Source: a virus
DNA length: 41,950 nucleotides
Strand: one strand, 5' to 3'
IMG/VR virus record: IMGVR_UViG_3300017963_000420
Span: 1 to 41,950 of that record
Position numbers and translations under genes: made by a program. Positions 40,701 to 41,950 of this stretch are shown one piece after another; position 1 is the stretch's first letter, and the number at the start of each line of letters is the position of its first letter. The notes below the pieces were generated by a model that had not been told where the DNA came from, made no database searches, and saw nothing but the letters and a program-made list of their open reading frames with translations.

Positions 40701-41145
40701 CTACACCTACCCCTGGAGCGGGACGGTGTATTTCGACGTGTATCGATGGGAGTCGCCCAGGACGTACACGTACATCGGCGGCGGTGATCTGCCGGCAGCA
40801 TTCGGCAACCTGGCTGGATCGCAGATTCGATTCGAATCCATTGGCGATCAGCACGCCGCCTATTGGCGCGCATCCACCAGCGATCCGTGGACGCAGGTTG
40901 GCACGACGGTCACTGATGCGACGCACTCCGACGGGAAAACAGGGTTCGGTGTGGAACAGTTCACGACGGACAACGATGTTCGGATTCGTGAGTTTTACGC
41001 AGTCGAGGCACCGAGGTTCGGACTTGATCTGGAGGGCGAGTTCACGGATGCGCCTGTCGATGGTGTGTTCGATCCTGATTCCGACCTGGAAGGAACGTTC
41101 GATCCAGACCGTGTTGTTCCTGGCAAGGGTGATCCAGTAGACTAA
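34747..41145 (+). CDS. Giant modular adhesin-like protein (2132 residues) with about 23 short repeats and lectin-like domains
   Basis: No signal peptide. Order of parts: unknown N-terminal beta region (1-470); repeats of about 20-25 residues with consensus ASDGTPTLxALEASGTAT (474-589, 777-814, 932-1153, 1334-1418); a ConA/LamG-like domain (590-776); a beta-sandwich (815-932); carbohydrate-binding-module-like domains (about 1154-1333 and 1632-1831); two more ConA-like domains opening with DDFNR at 1432 and 1884; an acidic, Gly/Pro-rich tail. The repeats alternate Ala/Gly/Thr with a Pro-Ala-Val-Glu core and look like flexible spacers. The protein is probably a virion fibre that binds several glycans. 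Only the family-level reading of the lectin-like parts is inference. Confidence 0.7.
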   Translation: MADKTRYTNSGTTGNQYASVGETWAALPSGCFPTQAVQTFGTFSSTTNIWTAPSSNLPDAVLILMSLTGDDTSNGRSNLCLRAVNDSGTGTIISAQGGGYSRDTSEDQLTARSWAVIDSPGASSTWEIQGITGTDDPGTGDEFVNGSVEFIPIYYSAIGLYTSGTTQTFTGTSFTRATGWSASVQSDTTAIELGATTSNVIDCKNNGKRYLVLGGAYFNCSVGRTQRVANIRRDSVNSAQGVMYLRSSSVGEMGTPMYDLFEGGASAIGVDMAICRGIGVAARQGGADIDGSVTTADTELVLAIIELNDSAEVIRSHSTSQQECALTGPVDINAHDVVDLNDSASYTKASATAVNVETAHDALVLANNNCPRNAGAIGSGSRWTAFGHITLNGTELASSEDCDYNRGNQSTTDTHGWSTHPATVVTVAVNDDLGVSITERVGTEGGAGDIETEPFANNEGMSFIAINLDTLADSGVSASGGATMGAVEASGTATNHIEASDGTPSLAAVTAAGTAKVVKRTTAAAATLAALTAAGTADVQTGPDVTASGGGTLAAIEASGGASLAQQASDGTPTLTALEAAGTSKRVIVASLEDDADEATDFTDYENGPGGYANLAIASGKYQDDTGLSTNAARRNDRTFADDQWAEIEIDTALDTDNAYFQVFTRFQAAAAGAYIGVIQPQDDGTCDLWIEEYDGSSWTNISGTVSITHDLADGDTLRIEVQGDRQRLYFNGTLYCLSTDASHASGTPGLGINRNNATTATDNQVERWTFGNLVNVPGLEIAGTAKVIKNASDGTPSLGAVESSGTASKYDKPETSVRVSFPTPTYPPKVGADEQKFKAYVRKDASGGTDPTLRAYLYESGVQRQDLGTVTVTSETGVLVSWTWNATNLTVADGSDVEVLIEVDTMGTGSNRRTVEYGAIEWCCVWSSAATGAATLTALTASGTAKTVKAASDGTPTLAALEASGTTTLRRQASDGTPTVPLPVGDGEASSNISASGAATLPALESSGTATVVRQASDGTPALSPVSAAGTATNHRTATDGTPTLAPVEAAGTADITGVITASDGAPEVPALTAAGTTTLTRQASGTPSIPAIEAAGTADTGGFRTASGNADLTLPVGAGTASLIRSSSGSATIPAVEASGTATRRIQARTSGRRNEIEWSNDVSNVAWIESGLASRTANRIVEDTSTGTHLIQTSGYFTDGVGVVTTISFEAKADGRDSILVRTAAAGYPNNVGKYFNVSLGTLGNNYSLAPDAAYITPVAGDPGWYLCEMVLTADQYNGNTRAIIGMADGNVSSYTGDGTSAIEIRKVQVEQWADRRTDYIETTDASLLVEAPEIPGVEASGQATKQIEASDGAPETPVLVASGDAKAYTRFDASGTATIPVLVASGTSKVVKKASGTVSVPSVGANGVSTRRIYAGLNWFDPPETFLDDFNRADGPIGNSWDDWIPAGYAIPDIVSGQLPLPVSLAFVGAHRENGHGPAQFAEIEVNNWTYVSNNSDTAPWVLVRGSADMSLNNESGYFGYLYSDTDGSTVAELYRWDPNYSYTSFGKTVVLPHSNVPDGTIIRMVANGNRIEQWINWGGVSDGWTFIHAVIDSTYPTQTRVGFGNDSYVIGATLDNFRSGDLGPGPQMTVPVGDGSIKRYISADGRGRCNRALEFDVEGRDQGGTWSHWSNAVDDLTPVTGFNHGIKIDNVGGTINSYAYGPGGGPNGGFLGAIPAGMKIRMSAYVEMLDGSEPMWKGVDPNPVDAGFTMNSSWSGTDDALQTQKENVWGNVWRISTFRESNGGSNYGVLKYSWNSTRAFRITGWQIEEVADKFQPASDPIITTGEHLCVIDVPQIQATGHVTRGEDGTISRVVPLTGIFDFRVVGLVGLFPGPAVFQDDFNRLGPALGVPWEHVGMEVPDGYILPQIDTGGAFVPGNPISDPTNGVNGYAIGAYNQELSDDHSVILTIGTIDEAASPIVWPWTRAAWDGSGENQRGYYCYTYPWSGTVYFDVYRWESPRTYTYIGGGDLPAAFGNLAGSQIRFESIGDQHAAYWRASTSDPWTQVGTTVTDATHSDGKTGFGVEQFTTDNDVRIREFYAVEAPRFGLDLEGEFTDAPVDGVFDPDSDLEGTFDPDRVVPGKGDPVD
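36166..39003 (+). repeat. Array of about 23 related 20-25-residue repeats in four blocks
   Basis: Units recur at 36166-36513 (5), 37075-37188 (2), 37541-38205 (10) and 38746-39003 (4), with two more isolated copies near 39642 and 40249. DNA-level copies share GAGG/CGATGGAACGCCG-type words, so they arose by duplication. They separate the folded domains of the 2132-residue protein. Confidence 0.75.
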
Positions 41146-41150
41146 CCGGC

Positions 41151-41507
41151 ATGGGACAGGCACCGACACATCAATCGTTCCCGGTAATGAGTGGCGACCA
41201 GGTATCGCTGCCGATCACGGTGGTCGATAACGACGGCAACATCGTTGACCTGACAGCAGGGACCGGGCAATTCAAGATGGCACGCACGCCATCCAGTTCG
41301 CCCGTCATTGACAGCACGTCGTCACCTGCCACGGCAACCATCGACATCAGTCAACCGTTGCAGGGACTTATGACGGTCACCATCACCGACGAGAACACCG
41401 ACGCCCTGGAAGGCGATTACTACTACGAGGCCAAGTTCACGGACACGTTGGGACGCGAGGCAGTCGTCGCCCGTGGATGGATCACGTTCGAACCTAACCT
41501 GACTTAG
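41151..41507 (+). CDS. Small beta-rich tail-fibre-associated protein
   Basis: 118 residues from ATG 41151, five bases after the giant gene. The sequence VMSGDQVSLPITVVDNDGNIVDLT and a late LEGDYYYEAKFTDTLGREA resemble BppU/tail-fibre N-terminal domains that attach fibres to the baseplate. It may dock the giant protein to the particle (inference). The TAG overlaps the next GTG (TAGTG). Confidence 0.6.
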   Translation: MGQAPTHQSFPVMSGDQVSLPITVVDNDGNIVDLTAGTGQFKMARTPSSSPVIDSTSSPATATIDISQPLQGLMTVTITDENTDALEGDYYYEAKFTDTLGREAVVARGWITFEPNLT

Positions 41508-41899
41508 TGCCCCACAAACTGAAACGCCCCTGCACGTATCCAGGTTGCGCTGCCCTGGTGGACAGTGGACGTTGTAGCCAGCATCCCTATCCCGAACGAC
41601 CACGCAACAGAGCGAGCGCGCATCGGCGTGGATACGACACGACCTGGCACAAGGCACGATCCGTCAAACTGAAACGCACGCCATTCTGCGAATACAGGAT
41701 CAAGTGCCGTGGTGCCCAGGCGACGGAAGTGGATCACATCAAGCCACTAAGCCAGGGCGGAACACACGACCAGGCGAATCTGAAATCAGCGTGCAAACCC
41801 TGCCACTCCTGGAAGACCAACACGCAGGACCGTCCCAAAAAGAAACAAAGCGATGACCGCCCTGGTCGAAGCGAACGACCGCCGATCCGTTTCATCTAG
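41507..41899 (+). CDS. HNH endonuclease next to the terminase genes
   Basis: 130 residues from GTG 41507 (TAGTG overlap). Zinc ligands PCTYPGC (8-14) and RCSQH (22-26) precede a linker HRRGYDTTWHKAR (39-51) and the HNH core TEVDHIKPLSQGG (73-85) with NLKSACKPCHSWK (91-103). This is the terminase-associated HNH of HK97-type cos phages, which helps cut DNA at cos. It is at the right end of the window, while terS is at the left end, so the two would be adjacent in a joined genome. Confidence 0.9.
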   Translation: MPHKLKRPCTYPGCAALVDSGRCSQHPYPERPRNRASAHRRGYDTTWHKARSVKLKRTPFCEYRIKCRGAQATEVDHIKPLSQGGTHDQANLKSACKPCHSWKTNTQDRPKKKQSDDRPGRSERPPIRFI

Positions 41900-41950
41900 T
41901 GCACACGACAAGGGGGGGCGGTTAAGATAGCTGGAGGGCGTGCTACAGAC
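41900..41950. other. Right-end non-coding region, candidate cos/terminase-site side
   Basis: Fifty bases after the HNH gene contain a run of seven G (GGGGGGGCGG near 41911-41920) and end in ACAGAC. With the 44 non-coding bases at the left end, this would place the packaging region between the HNH and terS genes. Joining the ends creates ACAGACGCA, which occurs again at 14-22, 19 bases away. Confidence 0.45.

Noticed and set aside
34747-41145. CRISPR array or DNA transposon in the repeat-rich region
   Set aside because: The repeats are in-frame protein repeats of variable length with no constant spacer/repeat pattern or terminal inverted repeats.
1-41950. tRNA genes and an integration module
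   Set aside because: No cloverleaf-like sequence, integrase, excisionase or attachment site was seen on reading; a covariance search was not possible.

Overview
The window looks like a complete or nearly complete genome (about 42 kb, roughly 59% GC by eye) of a tailed siphovirus of the HK97-fold, cos-packaging type that infects a Gram-negative bacterium. Evidence for this is a P27-type small terminase, HK97-type large terminase, portal, protease and capsid at the left end, a non-contractile tail module with a tape measure of about 618 residues (predicted tail near 90 nm), a lipoprotein spanin, and an HNH nuclease gene at the extreme right end that would lie next to the terminase genes if the ends are joined. 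I see no integrase, repressor, DNA polymerase, tRNA gene or CRISPR array, so the phage is probably lytic, or at least not a conventional integrating temperate phage, and must use the host replisome. The exact host cannot be named from the sequence.

Layout. 45-13747 (+): packaging, head, head-tail joining and tail assembly genes in classic order, nearly all with 1-4 base start/stop overlaps. A three-gene sugar/methyl cassette (5447-7508) sits between the capsid and connector genes. 13748-19130 (+): tail-tip/host-specificity protein of 1590 residues and small downstream proteins. 19317-21370 (+): lysis region with several one-helix membrane proteins, a DUF5675 protein as the best lysis-enzyme candidate, and overlapping spanin-like genes, closed by a strong bidirectional terminator. 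21510-25838 (-): leftward early operon with a YqaJ-type exonuclease, a probable single-strand annealing protein, a DUF932-like protein and small unknowns. 25839-26281: divergent control region. 26282-31118 (+): rightward early genes including a PD-(D/E)XK-like nuclease, a PagL-like lipid A deacylase with a signal peptide, small zinc-binding proteins, a replication-like protein, RusA resolvase and a Ref-like HNH nuclease. 31131-41507 (+): a second block of large, beta-rich, probably virion-surface or adhesion proteins, ending in a 2132-residue modular protein with about 23 short repeats interleaved with lectin-like domains. 41507-41899 (+): HNH nuclease.

How it works together. The left arm builds and packages the particle. 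The glyco-cassette may decorate a virion or host glycan. The leftward operon and the RusA/Ref proteins supply a recombination-based replication kit. The lysis block opens the Gram-negative envelope. The exported proteins of the rightward operon (PagL-like enzyme, a small secreted protein, a lectin-like secreted protein) suggest that the phage remodels or binds the cell surface.

The most unusual genome-wide signal is a roughly six-fold excess of the pentamer CCWGG (CCTGG/CCAGG) in every part read, including non-coding DNA, while CCSGG is scarce. No cytosine-5 methyltransferase is visible. All family assignments were made by reading motifs; no database search was run.
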